Positions 23,848-35,191 are shown, numbered from the stretch's first letter. The stretch: 64,000 nucleotides of DNA from Gnetum montanum (GCA_015680685.1 MNCI01002812.1:724830-788829); one strand, 5' to 3'. The notes: generated by a model from the letters alone, not told the origin. Translations and numbers: made by a program.

Positions 23848-26600
23848 ATATCCCTTCCATTCTTTTCATAGAGATGTTGTATTTCATTGACTCTTTTGAT
23901 GATGAAGCTAGTCATTTTAGTACCATCATTCGTGGTATCAAGGTTAACATAGAAATTGATCCAAACTTCTTTTGCAACATGTTTGGTGTTCCCGCTGATG
24001 GGGCAAAGGTTCCCACTAGGATAGTAAATGAATCAAGCCATTGTGACAAAGTTTTGAAGTGGCTTGATGTCAACATGAGCCACTCCAAAACTTTCATGAA
24101 TAGATCCATGAACCTTGATGTAAGGGAGTCATACCTTTTGTTAAGGTCTCTTACTTTTCCTAAACTAATATCATAAAAGAAGATGATTGGCATTACGTAA
24201 GGGTGAACCTTCAAGAAGGTCCTGATGGAGGATACCAAGTTTGACTAGGCAACTACTTTGATTGTTGGGCTTCAAGTGGAGATCCTTAGGCTCCATGTAG
24301 ACACATCAAAAATAATCCATATGCACTATGCATTTTTTTTCAGTTATTTAAAGAGGTTTGTAGAGTTTTTAGTGGTAAGTAGGAATGGGCGATGGGTTTT
24401 CCAAGACCCAAGACAACTTTCTAGGCCTTGGATAAAACACATTTATCCAATGGTGCAAGCTCAAAATCCACTAGAGGGGATGGATGATTCATTATCCATT
24501 ATCACTAAGGATCTCTATGTTAGGTAGTGTGAGTCTCTTGATAGCACAAATGACAAGGAGGCTCTTGAGTTTCCAATAAGCTTCCTAGATGCTAAATGTT
24601 AACATATGAAGATTGAAGGGGTAGCCAAGGAGAACCTTAAGAGGCTTATGGAGGAAACACCACCTGCATTAGACCAACCTTCCCTAAAGAAGCTTAAGTT
24701 TAAGCTTAAGTCATTGTAGCGGGTAGTCATAGGTAAGCTTTATCTATATTTTGGCTATTTTGTACTTTAAGAGTTATTGGACATGTTATGGTTTTATGTG
24801 TTAATCAATGTTCTATGTGATATTATTGTAGCTAAGCATCAGGTCATGGTATCCCAAGCTACCATAGAGGAGGAGCATAGGCATGCTAGAGAGGTACTTC
24901 TAAAGCAACCTCAGGTTGACAAGTGTGCCAATGAGGATATAGATGATTTAGATGTCCTATTTTGAGAGGCATTGTGAGGCACATCCCCTATTAAAATCCT
25001 AGAGTAGGAAGAGGAGGAGATAAGTATGCCTATGTTTTGATGCTTTTATTGTATCTTATTGTCTTTGGTTTTCACTCTAACCTTTCAATGATTGTTATGC
25101 TTATAGTAGTTCCTAAGCCACTAGTTCAAGTCCCTACCCCTGAGTTTCCTGTGAAACCATGGGTAGAGGTCCTAGGCAAGGTGGAATTTCTACATGGGAT
25201 AGCTAAGCACATCATCAACCAATTGCACCTAAGATAGGTAAAAGATTTACTTTTAAATGTCTAGTTATTTGCCTATATTATAGGCTATGTGTGCGTTATG
25301 CATTATGTTCATGGTTGCATTTGTTATGCTTTTGTAGTGCCTTCTATGGAGTGGGACCCCAACAAAGGCATGAAGATTAACTCCTTGCTCAAGCTCCCTG
25401 TTGATGTATCTAGTGTACCCTTGAAGCTATATGAGACCACTACTGATCTAGCAATGTTGTGTGCCAAAGCTTCATGGATGCTAGAGAGGTCCAACGAATC
25501 CCTATGGGATGAGATTTTGGCCCTAAGGGAGAAGACTCAATAGCATGAGGAGATGATTAGAGATCTTTGGGATTGCAAGACCTTTGTAGGAGCCTAAGTG
25601 GCTAACTTAGGGGAATTTATGTTCCAAAGACATCACGTGGGTCCATTATTGGTACACAATTCAAGATAAGGTAGCACTTTTACAAGAGATGATGGAACAA
25701 TAGATGCAGATGAGCCCCATCTCCTAGAAGGTGAAGGACTAGAAGGATCATTATGATTATGTTCTAGAGTGGGGTAAGAAACAAAAGGTCCACAAGCGAC
25801 ACTATATGGTGGATCATGGGGCCTACCTTAAGTGGCTCAAGGAGGAATCAGTTGAATGGTGCAAAAGAGAGTTGTTCATCCAAGTGATCTAGGCAAAGAG
25901 TGTTTGTTAGCTCTTTGAGATCACTCTCATGGTGGAGGGATCCCCTACTCTTTAGATTACTACTACCATAAGTGAGATGCCTATGGCTGTTGCTACTTAG
26001 GAGCCTTCTACTTGGACTCCTATAGATAGGACTGGCATCCTTTCTGGTGTTAATCTTGGGGATGTTGATTGGGTGAACATGATGAAGGACTAGATCCTCC
26101 ATCATTGGAGGAAGGCCTACCCCATCTACTATTTAAAGTCATGGAGCCAGAATTCCCATAGTCTTGATGCATTTTATATATTTTAGTTTTGTAGTTTTCA
26201 TCTATGGTTTTGGCTATGGGTTGCTAACTAGCCATATGTGTTGTTGTATTTTAGGTGTTAAGAGACATTGGTGGCCCCAACGATGAGGGTGGAGATGTGT
26301 TCCCTCTCCCTCCTCTAGATGCCCCTTAGCATCCTCCATCTACCTCTTCTTTAGGGATTTTGTTAGAGACTTATTTTTATTTTCATGTTGATGGCTATGA
26401 TTAGCCAAGACTATGTTTTGGAATCCACTTTTATGTTAAGAGATCTTTCTCCCTTAGGTAGTTTATTCCTTCCCTATTTTATGTATGTTTTGAGTCATCA
26501 CTTCTACAAGTATGACTAGACTCTTTCAGAGTGTTTCCTTACTCATATAGCCTAGAACCATTTGGTCAATGTGAAGTTTAGTGTTTACATAGTGAATAAA
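23848..26600 (+). pseudogene. Copy A of the spliced element-associated gene, exons 4 (3' part) to 8
   Basis: Continuation of the gene split by the 14574-23842 element. Inferred parts: exon 4 to 24732, with FFCNMFGVPADGAKVPT, then MNLDVRESYLLLRS and WIKHIYPMVQAQNPLEGMD; intron 24733-24831; exon 5 24832-25023; intron 25024-25109; exon 6 25110-25237; intron 25238-25337; exon 7 25338-26160 (EWDPNKGMKIN, later EPSTWTPIDR); a likely intron 26161-26254; last exon from 26255. A plus-strand AATAAA at 26595-26600 may be the polyadenylation signal. Introns are 80-100 bp and boundaries match copy B, and copy C for the last one. About six in-frame stops break it. The FGVP segment resembles the core of retroelement-associated plant proteins, but no function is assigned. 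Confidence 0.6.
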
Positions 26601-27150
26601 GCTTAAGATTTTTCCTCATTTTTGCAACATGGATGCCTTCAATATTAAAATATCAAAAAATTATAAACATTAAAACCATAAAAATATTTATTCATTTCTT
26701 ATTTTCATAAGCTGTGATGATTTAACCTTGCCTAAGGAGGTCATGACTATAAAAAATAGCATTAGACCATTAAGATTACAAGTAAGTGCTATTTTATTTG
26801 CATTTTTATGTTTGTGTGTAGAGGTGCACTTGTTCCCTTGAGGGATTGCAACACATATGTATGTGTGTGCATGTATATGAGCATTGCCCCTATCCTTAGG
26901 TAGGATTACAATGTATGTGCATGTTTGTTTTGTTTCTTATAAATATAAGAATCTATAAAAATTATAAAATAAAAAATTATAAATATTTTCTTACTCTCTT
27001 ACCATAGCAAGATGAGTTATCCCTGTACCATATGTATTATATGTAGCATAATATCTTTCATATTTATTAAATGCAATGATATACATGAGTGTTCTTTTTG
27101 ATACACTTAATATCATCCTCAAAGCTTACCACTATATTGCACTACAATTT
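26601..27150. other. AT-rich spacer, nothing recognised
   Basis: AT-rich and TG-rich DNA between the end of the copy A gene and the next element. A 5' LTR for composite A would be expected near here, but I see no match to 2752-4215. The bases 27146-27150 (AATTT) are the left target-site duplication of the next element. Confidence 0.5.
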
Positions 27151-28133
27151 TGATGAGTGGTGAGGTACCCCTACACTAAACCATACAAATACGAGCGTTC
27201 ACACAAGATCCGTTCAAAATTTATGGACGGGCTAGTTGTGGTATCTAGATAGTTACACATTGATCGCAGTTTGTTATCTTCCCAACTAGACTAGTATTTG
27301 CTTTGTCACATATGGTTTAGTTTAGAGTGAGGTGTAAGATGTGGGCCTAAACTAGTGCTACTCCTAGAGGTAATTGAAAATAACTTTGTTTTAAGCTAAG
27401 AGGCAATGTGAAGCAAAATCAAACTAGCCTAAGTGCGATGAGCATCTATCCCTTAATCATCTGTACACATCTTGGACCTCATGTACTACTCCTAGCATTA
27501 CCAAGCATATATTACTTGAGCACTCCTAGATACGCTACTGGGTTATCAAGTAGTCACATTGAATTCTCATGATTAATTTGTACTCATTCTGAGTTTAATA
27601 ACAAGGATAGTAAATGAAGGGTAAGAAATATTAATTAAGAAAATAATAAATAACAATAACAGTAAGAAATTAAAACTAAGTGAATGTTATAATGATGAAG
27701 TAAGCTAGATCTTTATTGCTAGTCATGTGTGTGTCCAAGTGTGTCACACTTGAATAAAGGTTCCATACAATTATAAATATCACACTATGGGCATGCACTG
27801 GGGAAAGAGTTGAGATAAATTAAAAATGAATAAAAAGACTCTACACTTACACCTACTACCTCTAACTTACTCCCCTTCCTATGCATCTAAGGTATATTTA
27901 TAGGCTTACATAGGAATCACAATATCATGTATCTAATATTGCTATCCAAGCTGCGATATCACATACTTAATATCATGTACCCAATATCGAGGGTCAGATA
28001 TCAAGGGTCCGATATCGAGGATCCAATGTCAAGGGTGAAGGATTCAATTTCAAGGGTTTGACATCAAGGGTTCTACGTCAAGGGTCCAATGTCAAGGGTT
28101 CGATATCAACACCTAACAAACCATGATTTTTCA
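27151..28133 (-). repeat. 3' LTR of the 5.1 kb element
   Basis: 983 bp, matching 31318-32265. Includes a TATA box on the minus strand (CTATAAATATAC, about 27893-27903), an ATAAAG block, and a U3 minisatellite of GATATC/AAGGGTCC units (27950-28107). Confidence 0.88.
27950..28107. repeat. U3 minisatellite of about 12-13 bp units
   Basis: Units such as CGATATCGAGGGTC, AGATATCAAGGGTC and CAATGTCAAGGGTC repeat about ten times. The paired LTR has a shorter version at 32090-32245, so copy number changed after or during insertion. GATATC half-palindromes are partly preserved. Confidence 0.75.
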
Positions 28134-28145
28134 TACCCCCACAAC
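28134..28145 (-). promoter_or_regulatory. Polypurine tract
   Basis: On the minus strand TTGTGGGGGTA sits immediately before the 3' LTR at 28133. This is the expected place for the plus-strand primer of a minus-strand LTR element. Confidence 0.55.
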
Positions 28146-28479
28146 TAAATAACAACTCATCCTTAAGTCAAAGAGAGTGAGGAACAAGTTCATTGAATTA
28201 CAAACATGGGATAGGTATCAGATTATTAAATGACCATGGACTATTTCATGTTGCAATATGGGACTAAATAAAATTTGGACATAGACACAAAAGATAAAAC
28301 TTGTGGAACTCATGGGGTTCCTAGTGGTGGTGGCCCCTCCGTGGGTGCCTTTCCTTGTCTTGCACTCTAGGATTCTAAGATTGATGTCATTGAAGAAGTG
28401 CTTAACCTTTCTCCTCTTCTATCCAAGGATTATGAGCCATCCATGCTGATGTTCCAATGTGTGATGGAGTTGGCACTTC

Positions 28480-28750
28480 CCATGGACATGGTAGCTGTGG
28501 GAACACTAGATTGGCCTTAACATGCCATGCCAAAAATAGCCATAATTCCTTTTCATAGGCTCAAGCACTGACCTCTCCACCTTTTTCTTGGCCAGATTGT
28601 ATAGTGACAGAAGTTCCCTGATGAATGCTGAATGATTGTGCCTCCTCCCCTACATGTTATGCATGAGGTCCTTGGCCTCTACCTCCCCCTAGGTGTTCAC
28701 TTGCACCTTGAGAAGGTCCTCCTTGTTGTCCTCTTTTAGGGGCCATCTAT
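28480..28750 (-). pseudogene. Extra ORF remnant in the 5.1 kb element
   Basis: Minus-strand coding-like stretch. One frame reads KEDNKEDLLKVQV, GEVEAKDLMHNM and HNHSAFIRELLSLYNLAKKK, with two stops. Another frame opens with an ATG (about 28740) followed by a Gly/Gln-rich sequence. The charged, helical composition suggests a former protein, but I recognise no domain. It lies between Gag and the 3' LTR, where Tat elements often carry an additional ORF. Confidence 0.4.
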
Positions 28751-30000
28751 AATCACACAAAGATCAATTATTAGTAAGTTTATTGAAAGAAGTTCAATTA
28801 TTTCATACCTTACTCATTGCCTTTAATACATGTTAAATTCTTTGCTTAGTGTGATTTTAGAGTTAGAAATTGTTTCAAGGAAGTTGCCATAAAAGTTTAA
28901 TGTCAGACTTGATTTGTTTAGGTGACACATAAAAAGACATGTAATGGTTTTGAGGAACATTTGATAAAATGATGACAAAGGAAAGAATAGATTTGGCAAT
29001 GAAGTACTCGGAGGGTATAAAATGATGTGGTGGTGTGCAACAAGTATAAATTACAAAAAGTCACACAAGTGGGTCCTCCCCAAAGTAGGTTCCTACCTAT
29101 CATGCCCTTACATAACTATACCCAAAAATGTCTATAGGTACTAAAAGGTTTAAATATAATCCCCACTAGTTTCACAAAACACACACATGTAGATACCACC
29201 ATGATGAGATATGAATTAAATGCTACACAAGACACGAGTCACAAATACATGAACAACGAGATGAGGTGAATTGTAGAAGGGATTGCAGAGTTGGGACATG
29301 AGGTAACTGACCCAGGGCATAATGAATCTTGAGTGTAGGATGCGATTAATGTGTCATTAGCCTATTGCTCCAAAATCAAGACCAAGTCCATTTCTTTGAT
29401 CAGTGACATTGCATTGCTTCATCCAATGATGGATAACCATAAGAGAATCCTAATAGCAAGGCATATGATCACTTGAAATTTTTTTCAAGGGAGGAGTGAT
29501 TTGGAACAAGTGCACCTCTACACACAAACATACAAATGCAAATAAAATAGCACATCAAAAGCCACCAAATGGTTCAGATATGACCAGGGCCCCAGTGGTT
29601 ATAGATGTCACCAAAGAGAATCCAAAAGTCCCCTTGATATCACACCCTGGTCATTTCTACTTAGTCCATCCTTCTTCGCTCTGGGCATAATGAGCACAAA
29701 ATTACTTTAAGTTTTAATGATGTCAAGAATATCATCATACCTAGAGTAGAACCTCTTATTAATAGAATGGGTGAGTGGATGTTGTGGGCTTGCTGTCCAA
29801 ATAATTAGTTACTTGAGACTTGATAGCAGAGAACAACACCTCAACTATTGAGTCACATGAGTGCTTTATTCATAAATGAGATTACTCATAAAAAGATAGA
29901 AAAGAAAGAAAGAAAGAAAAAGAAAAAAAATAAAACATTAAGTAAATAAAAATATGAAACAACAAATTGAAAGATGAAAAACTGGAAAACAACAAATTGT
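28751..30000. other. Internal region of the 5.1 kb element, no clear gene
   Basis: AT-rich sequence with a purine tract (29890-29935). Predicted ORFs at 28918-29103 and 29496-29690 show no recognisable domain. Pol is missing here. Confidence 0.5.
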
Positions 30001-30041
30001 AAAATTAAGGAAAAGGAAAAACATTTATTAATTCTGTTTGT

Positions 30042-30149
30042 TACAATGGAGGATATCCCCCATAACTACACAGTTGAGCATGGCTAGAATTAACAANCAA
30101 TGGAGGATATCCCCCATAACTACACAGTTGAGCATGGCTAAAATTAACA
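30042..30149. repeat. 54 bp direct duplication around a single N
   Basis: CAATGGAGGATATCCCCCAT plus the following 33 bases appears twice, separated by one N at 30097, with one base difference. A scaffold join that duplicated sequence is the simplest explanation. Confidence 0.85.
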
Positions 30150-30499
30150 AATGGAAGATTGGAATCCATGCATGTTGGAAATATTGGGCCCTAGTCATAT
30201 CCAAACCCCAACATTCTCCCATTTACCCATTTCTCCTTCTTCTTTTGCTACTCACTTAATAAGCTCTTGGAATTGGTGGGTTTGGAGTTCATATAGTTGA
30301 CCTAGGGCATACATCCCTAGGGTTTCCCTTGTTTCATTACGGAGCCCATCCATGATATGGTACATTATCCTTTCCTTAGAGAATCCATGGCCTAGGAAAT
30401 TGTTTTAAAATGAATAGTATCTTTCTAAGGCCATGTCCAAGGATTCATGTTGCCCTTGTTTCCACTCTTGGATTTGTCTCCTCAAGGCTAATACTCTTG

Positions 30500-31183
30500 C
30501 ATAGGTTTGATATCTTTCATTGAAGAGTTTTACCATTGTTGGCCAATGTCAAATTGATTTTGGTCTTAAGGACCTGTACCGGTCTTAAGGACCTGTACCG
30601 GTCTTAAGGACCTGTACCATACTTTTGCTTGGCCAATGAGTGTCATAGGAAAGAGCTTAAGTTTTTGCCGTCCATTATTAATATTGTTCCATACACATGC
30701 ATCATGGAAGGCTTGTAAATGATGTTGTGGATCTAAATCATAGCCTCCTGAAAACTTGGGAAAGATGTTTAAATCAAGCTTGGGTAGACAACTTTCCTTG
30801 CGATGCCTGCGGGATATTCAAACAACCTATTGTATATGCATTAGGCTCTTAGTGGCCAACAGGGGTTCATTGTCACTAAGTAGGTTATAATTTTGTGAGT
30901 TGAGATGATATTGTCTTTGTTCATGTTGGCATTCCTGACTTTGCCTGTGGGTTCAATTTTTATTTCTATGTCGACCCCTTGAGGAATAGTCATCCATTCT
31001 TGGGGATGTCCCATCTTCACTAGAGGTGTTTGATTTGGATGACAAAAGTCCTTGAGTATCATTGGGGTGCTTATGAACATATGAGGCTCCTACATAAGAT
31101 TGAGTACTCCAAACTTCTTTGTTGATCCTCCAAGGAATTACCTTGCTAGATGTTGTGTTATCACTATCTTGTAAAAGAGACAT
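30500..31183 (-). pseudogene. Gag of the 5.1 kb element
   Basis: Minus-strand Gag, the particle protein. The 76-codon frame (31183-30953) begins with MSLLQDSDNTTSSKVIPW and is followed by Ser/Arg-rich sequence. Nearby, after a frame change, comes LDLNIFPKFSGGYDLDPQHH then LQAFHDAC (about 30770-30700). The last motif matches the plus-strand Gag at 37190-37270 (MPRFEGGYNVDPQHHVQEFH). Stops and frameshifts break it. The start at 31183 is about 120 bases after the PBS. Confidence 0.75.
30549..30608. repeat. Three perfect 19 bp repeats
   Basis: GGTCTTAAGGACCTGTACC occurs three times in a row without mismatch inside the Gag remnant. This contrasts with the decay around it, so it is either very recent slippage or an assembly artefact. 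Confidence 0.85.
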
Positions 31184-31297
31184 GGTTGTAAATTATGTGT
31201 GACTTAACAAAATTTAATTTCTTTGCTTGAAAGATATATTGTTAATACCCTATTACAGCGATCTTGTATGATATAACTAATCTAGATAACTAGCACC

Positions 31298-31317
31298 ATC
31301 CCTGACAATGGTACCAA
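31298..31317 (-). promoter_or_regulatory. Primer-binding site with CpG decay
   Basis: Directly after the 5' LTR the minus strand reads TTGGTACCATTGTCAGGG. The Tat/Athila PBS that I recall is TGGCGCCGTTGCCGGGGA (Asp tRNA). All differences are C-to-T or G-to-A, and most fall at CpG positions. Confidence 0.65.
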
Positions 31318-32265
31318 TGATGAGTGGTGAGGTACCCCTATACTCAACCATACGAATATGAGCATTCACACACGATCCAGTCGAACTCCATGGACGGGCT
31401 AGTTGTGGTATCGAGATAGTTACACATTGATTGTAGTTCGTTGTCTTCCCACATGGACTAGTATTTGCTTTGTCACGTATGGTTTAGTCTAGAGTAAGGT
31501 GTATGATGTGGGCCTAAACTAGTGCTACTCCTAAAGGTAATGGAAAATAACTTTGTTTTAAGCTAAGAGGCAATGCAAAGAAAAACCTAACTAGCCTATG
31601 TGTGATGAGCATCCATCCCTTAATCATCCATACACATCTTGGACCTCGTGTACTACTCCTGGAATTACCAAGTGTATATTACTTCAGTGCTCCTAGATAC
31701 GCTATTGGATTACCAAGTAGTCACACTTGAATTCTTGTGATTAAGTCGTACTCATTCTGTGTTTAATAACAGGGATAGTAAATGAAAAGTAAGAAATATT
31801 AATTAGGAAAATAATAAATAACAATAACAGTAAGCTTAAAACTAAGTGAATGCTGCAATGATGAAGTAATCTCGATCTTTATTGCTGGTCATGTGCGTGT
31901 CCAAGTACGTCACACTCGAATAAAGGTTCCATACAATTACAATCATCACACTATGGGCATGCACTAGGGAAAGAGTTGAGATGAAATAAAAATGAATAAA
32001 AAGATTCTACACTTACACCTACTGACTCTAACTTACTCCCCTTCCTATGCACCCAAAGGTGTATTTATAGGCTTACATAGGAATCGCAATATCGTGTATC
32101 CGATATCATTATCTAGGTTGTGATATTACGTACCCAATATCGTGTACCCGATATCGAGGGTCCAATGTCAAGGGTCCAACATCAAGGGTTCAAGGTCAAG
32201 GGTCCAATGTCAAGGTTTTGATGTCAAGGGTTTGATATCAGCACCTGACAAACCACGATTCATCA
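31318..32265 (-). repeat. 5' LTR of the 5.1 kb element
   Basis: 948 bp, matching 27151-28133, with the same TATA (ATTTATAG about 32063-32070 on the plus strand), ATAAAG block and GATATC-type minisatellite. Confidence 0.88.
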
Positions 32266-32270
32266 AATTT

Positions 32271-33280
32271 GTATGATATATCCCTTTGGTTCAAAATTGG
32301 CAAGACCTCTATTAAATGCTTTACGTTCATCATTTATTTATTACTCAAAGAAAATACTATATTGAGAATCATAACCATTAGCTATAAGTTGTTTATCAAC
32401 ATCATATATGATCTTTAAATTGCAATTATTATTAATTGAGTAGGTTAAATTTATCATATCAATATTAAAATATTCATGAAAGTTTTTATCCCCATTGATT
32501 TCTCTACTATTGCATATATTTTTTATCTTCTAGTTGTAGCTTTCTATCTCCTTTGATTTATCCCCTATTGTTTCAATTTTCAACTTGACTTTTTTTATCC
32601 TCTAGTTCATCCTATTTTTTAAATCTTTGAATTTTACATAGTTTTCTTTTCTTCTCACCTTCTTTTGTCTTGAAATTATATATATATAAGCTGGACATAA
32701 GTCTTCTTGCTTGTAATACTAATTCATGTTTCCAGATTAGAGATTGATTTCATAAAAAAAATACAAGAACCAAATTATATGGAAATAGATTTTATATACT
32801 TAATAGGATTGAGAAGATTAACATTTTGTTTCTTAGCTCTTTGAAAAATAGCCCACTAAAATACGAAACTTTAAAATATTCTTTAGATTACATATCAAAA
32901 TTTAGAGTCCACTTACAAATAATCAACATTGTATGGTTATATATAAATAACTTTGTATCTAGGGCATGTTGTAGCCTAGAAACATTACCTAATTCAATAA
33001 TAGGTGGGAAACCTAAATAGTGCATGAGTGACTTGAATATTATATTTTTACATCTTATCATTTAGTGAGAAGAAAGGAAAATTCTTACTCCTAAATAACC
33101 TAAAATTTCATTGTACCCTCCATAGCATGCATATTATTTCTTTGCAAGATGTTTCAAATCAATATTTCCCAAAATTAAATATCTTATTTGCAATGACATT
33201 GCTAAGAAAAGCTATCACAAACATATAAAACTAGATTCCAACAACCAACAATAATTCAATAATTCAATCTTCGTGAAAAA
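32271..33280. other. AT-rich sequence, no gene seen
   Basis: About 1 kb of AT-rich DNA. The 64-codon ORF at 32826-33020 has no recognisable feature. No repeat copy of this stretch is seen in the window. Confidence 0.5.
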
Positions 33281-34220
33281 GAAAGAAGTAGTTTAGACGC
33301 CCTATACAACTTCTGCTTTCAATGTATTTTAGATACCGAGGCGAGTCTCAAAACTATGCTGAAACGCTTTTGGAAAAGTATGCATAAAAAATTTAAAAAA
33401 TATTTACGTTAATAACATATCCATTAGGTTTAAGGTTTTGTATATATAATATAATCTCACATCTTATTTGAGTTTGCCAGCACGTTTCTGAAATCGTGTT
33501 AACGTCTCATTTGCTTCTCAAATACATGTCTTGACGTCTCTGTTTCCAAGTATAGGGACTCACTAAACCTATGTTCAAAGTGATGGTTAAATTACAAAGA
33601 AAGACTTCAGTGTAGATTGAAAAATTCTTTCGCACCCAGAGCGATTTCAATCCGCAGAATTAGTAAGAAAAAGTTATATCTATACATATTATCGTTATAC
33701 ACTTTGGTTTAATTTTAAATTGAAACATTAAAGATATACCAAATTGGATTATTTATTAACCTGGCATTAATCACGGATAGTGGAGATCTCACACAAACTA
33801 TGACCCGAACTCCAATCAACGGGAACTGCAATACGGTTATTGATCGGTGAAAGCGCAATCAATGGCCAATATAAAAAACATTAAGAAATTACACGAAGAT
33901 GAAAACCATTACAAAATGCACGTGACATTTACATTTTTCTCTGAAGCTCGGATGTCCAAGTATTTCACAAAGGCAAACACGTCCACCCCCGTTGCATTCT
34001 CAAACGTCCAGCACTTACAAAGATAGTACGTAATAAAAGGATGATCTTAATTCCCTCATATTTTGACTTCTGCATATGGAGGGATCAACACTAATTTCCT
34101 TAAAGTCTACGCAGCAGCTTCTGATGCTCTGTGGAAGGGTTTGAAACAGTACCTTCTTTACCCTGAATTTTTTGAGATGCATTTGAGGCCATGTTGATGA
34201 GGCTGCATTGATGTGATTAA
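33281..34220. other. CpG-retaining, apparently single-copy stretch
   Basis: Unlike its surroundings this block keeps many CpGs (for example around 33640, 33810-33860 and 33980-34000) and has no copy elsewhere in the window. On the minus strand a short frame from ATG at about 34193 reads MASNASQKIQGKEGTVSN, then STEHQKLLRRL and a stop. It could be a first exon or a piece of a low-copy gene, but no family is recognised. Confidence 0.4.
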
Positions 34221-34439
34221 TTAAAAACTTATTTTTAAGTCAAAGAAACTAAGATATAGTTATTTACATAATTAGGAAAGCATGGAATTAATTGATTGAC
34301 TAACTAAAATTTGGGTTCCACATGACATAAAAAACTATTCAAGTACTTTTTACAATTTGACTCTCAAAATCAGACATTACAAAAATAACCTTAGTATATA
34401 CAAAAATGATTCCAAGGGAGATGCCTTAAGTTGTAATTG

Positions 34440-35190
34440 GAGATAGTGGTTCATGATGCGCATGTGGTTGCTCCTCCTACTTTGGTTGTTGTTGTGGCTA
34501 CCCTCCTACTTTGGTTGTTGTTGTGGCTGCCCTACTACTACTACTATTGCTTCTTCTGGTAGCTTGAACAAGTTAAAGCAACACCTTTATCTTCTCTTCC
34601 TTTCTCATAGGATCATTTGTTTTCCAAACTGCATCACCTAGAGTAGGGAATATTTCCTTGGTATTGATGAATCAGCCAATGAATTATTTGCATTCAATGT
34701 CTAATGCTCTTTGTTTTTTAGTGCCTAGTGGTCTATCTTTCTCTTGGCCAAGTTCTCTATGACTGCTTGCTAGTCTTTGAATTTGGATCTGAAAACCTCA
34801 AGCTCTATATTATCTATCTCCAACCTCTAATTTGTCTCCTTGTGAAGCTTGAATTTACCCTCATACAAGAGATATGAACTATTCACCTACTTTTTAAATA
34901 TTGATCTTAGCCTTCTAGCAGTCAACATTAATAGATTTGTGTATGGAAGTTGGTAAGCTTCATGTATTCCATCATCTTCTCAATTTGTAACTTCTTCATG
35001 CATATTGCTATCTTATTGTATGTATTAAGTCCATTGAAGATGGGCTTTCATGTGATGCCTCTTTGTTGGAGTTTTTGGAGGGCATAAGATGTTGTTCATC
35101 TTTACGTTGACCAATTGGATCTCTTTTTCATTAATCTCCTTTAGCATGCCAACTTGATCCCTATAGTGATTGATAAAGTTAATTTTTGTT
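34440..35190 (-). pseudogene. Unrecognised coding-like remnant, minus strand
   Basis: Across shifting minus-strand frames this stretch reads like a former protein: KINFINHYRDQVGMLKEI and KEIQLVNVKMNNILCP (71-codon frame to about 35025), then KQRALDIECK, then TKEIFPTLGDAVWKTNDPM. It ends in a Ser/Thr/Gln-rich tail built from a 27 bp direct repeat (34471-34530). The charged helical segments suggest a coiled coil. It abuts the LTR at 35192 and may be a retroelement extra ORF. The plus-strand Leu-rich ORF at 34453-34641 is the shadow of the tail repeat. Confidence 0.4.
34471..34530. repeat. Two-copy 27 bp repeat
   Basis: CTCCTACTTTGGTTGTTGTT and the next seven bases occur twice in tandem with almost no change, followed by a short CTA run. 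Confidence 0.8.
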
Positions 35191-35191
35191 A

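Larger units (their letters stand above)
27151..32265 (-). mobile_element. Complete 5.1 kb Tat-type LTR element, minus strand
   Basis: LTRs at 27151-28133 and 31318-32265, both beginning TGATGAGTGGTGAGG on the plus strand and ending in TCA. They are flanked by a perfect 5 bp duplication AATTT (27146-27150 and 32266-32270). On the minus strand the right LTR is the 5' one. It is followed by a PBS and Gag, and a purine-rich tract sits beside the left LTR. Gag fragments and one extra ORF remain, and pol is absent. The LTR family also occurs at 35192-36036 (plus strand) and at the right window edge. Confidence 0.9.

Noticed and set aside
26640-27150. 5' LTR of composite A
   Set aside because: I looked here for a match to 2752-4215 and found no shared blocks.
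34453-34641. Plus-strand Leu/Cys-rich peptide resembling a signal peptide
   Set aside because: It is the complement of a 27 bp repeat encoding a Gln/Thr-rich tail on the other strand.
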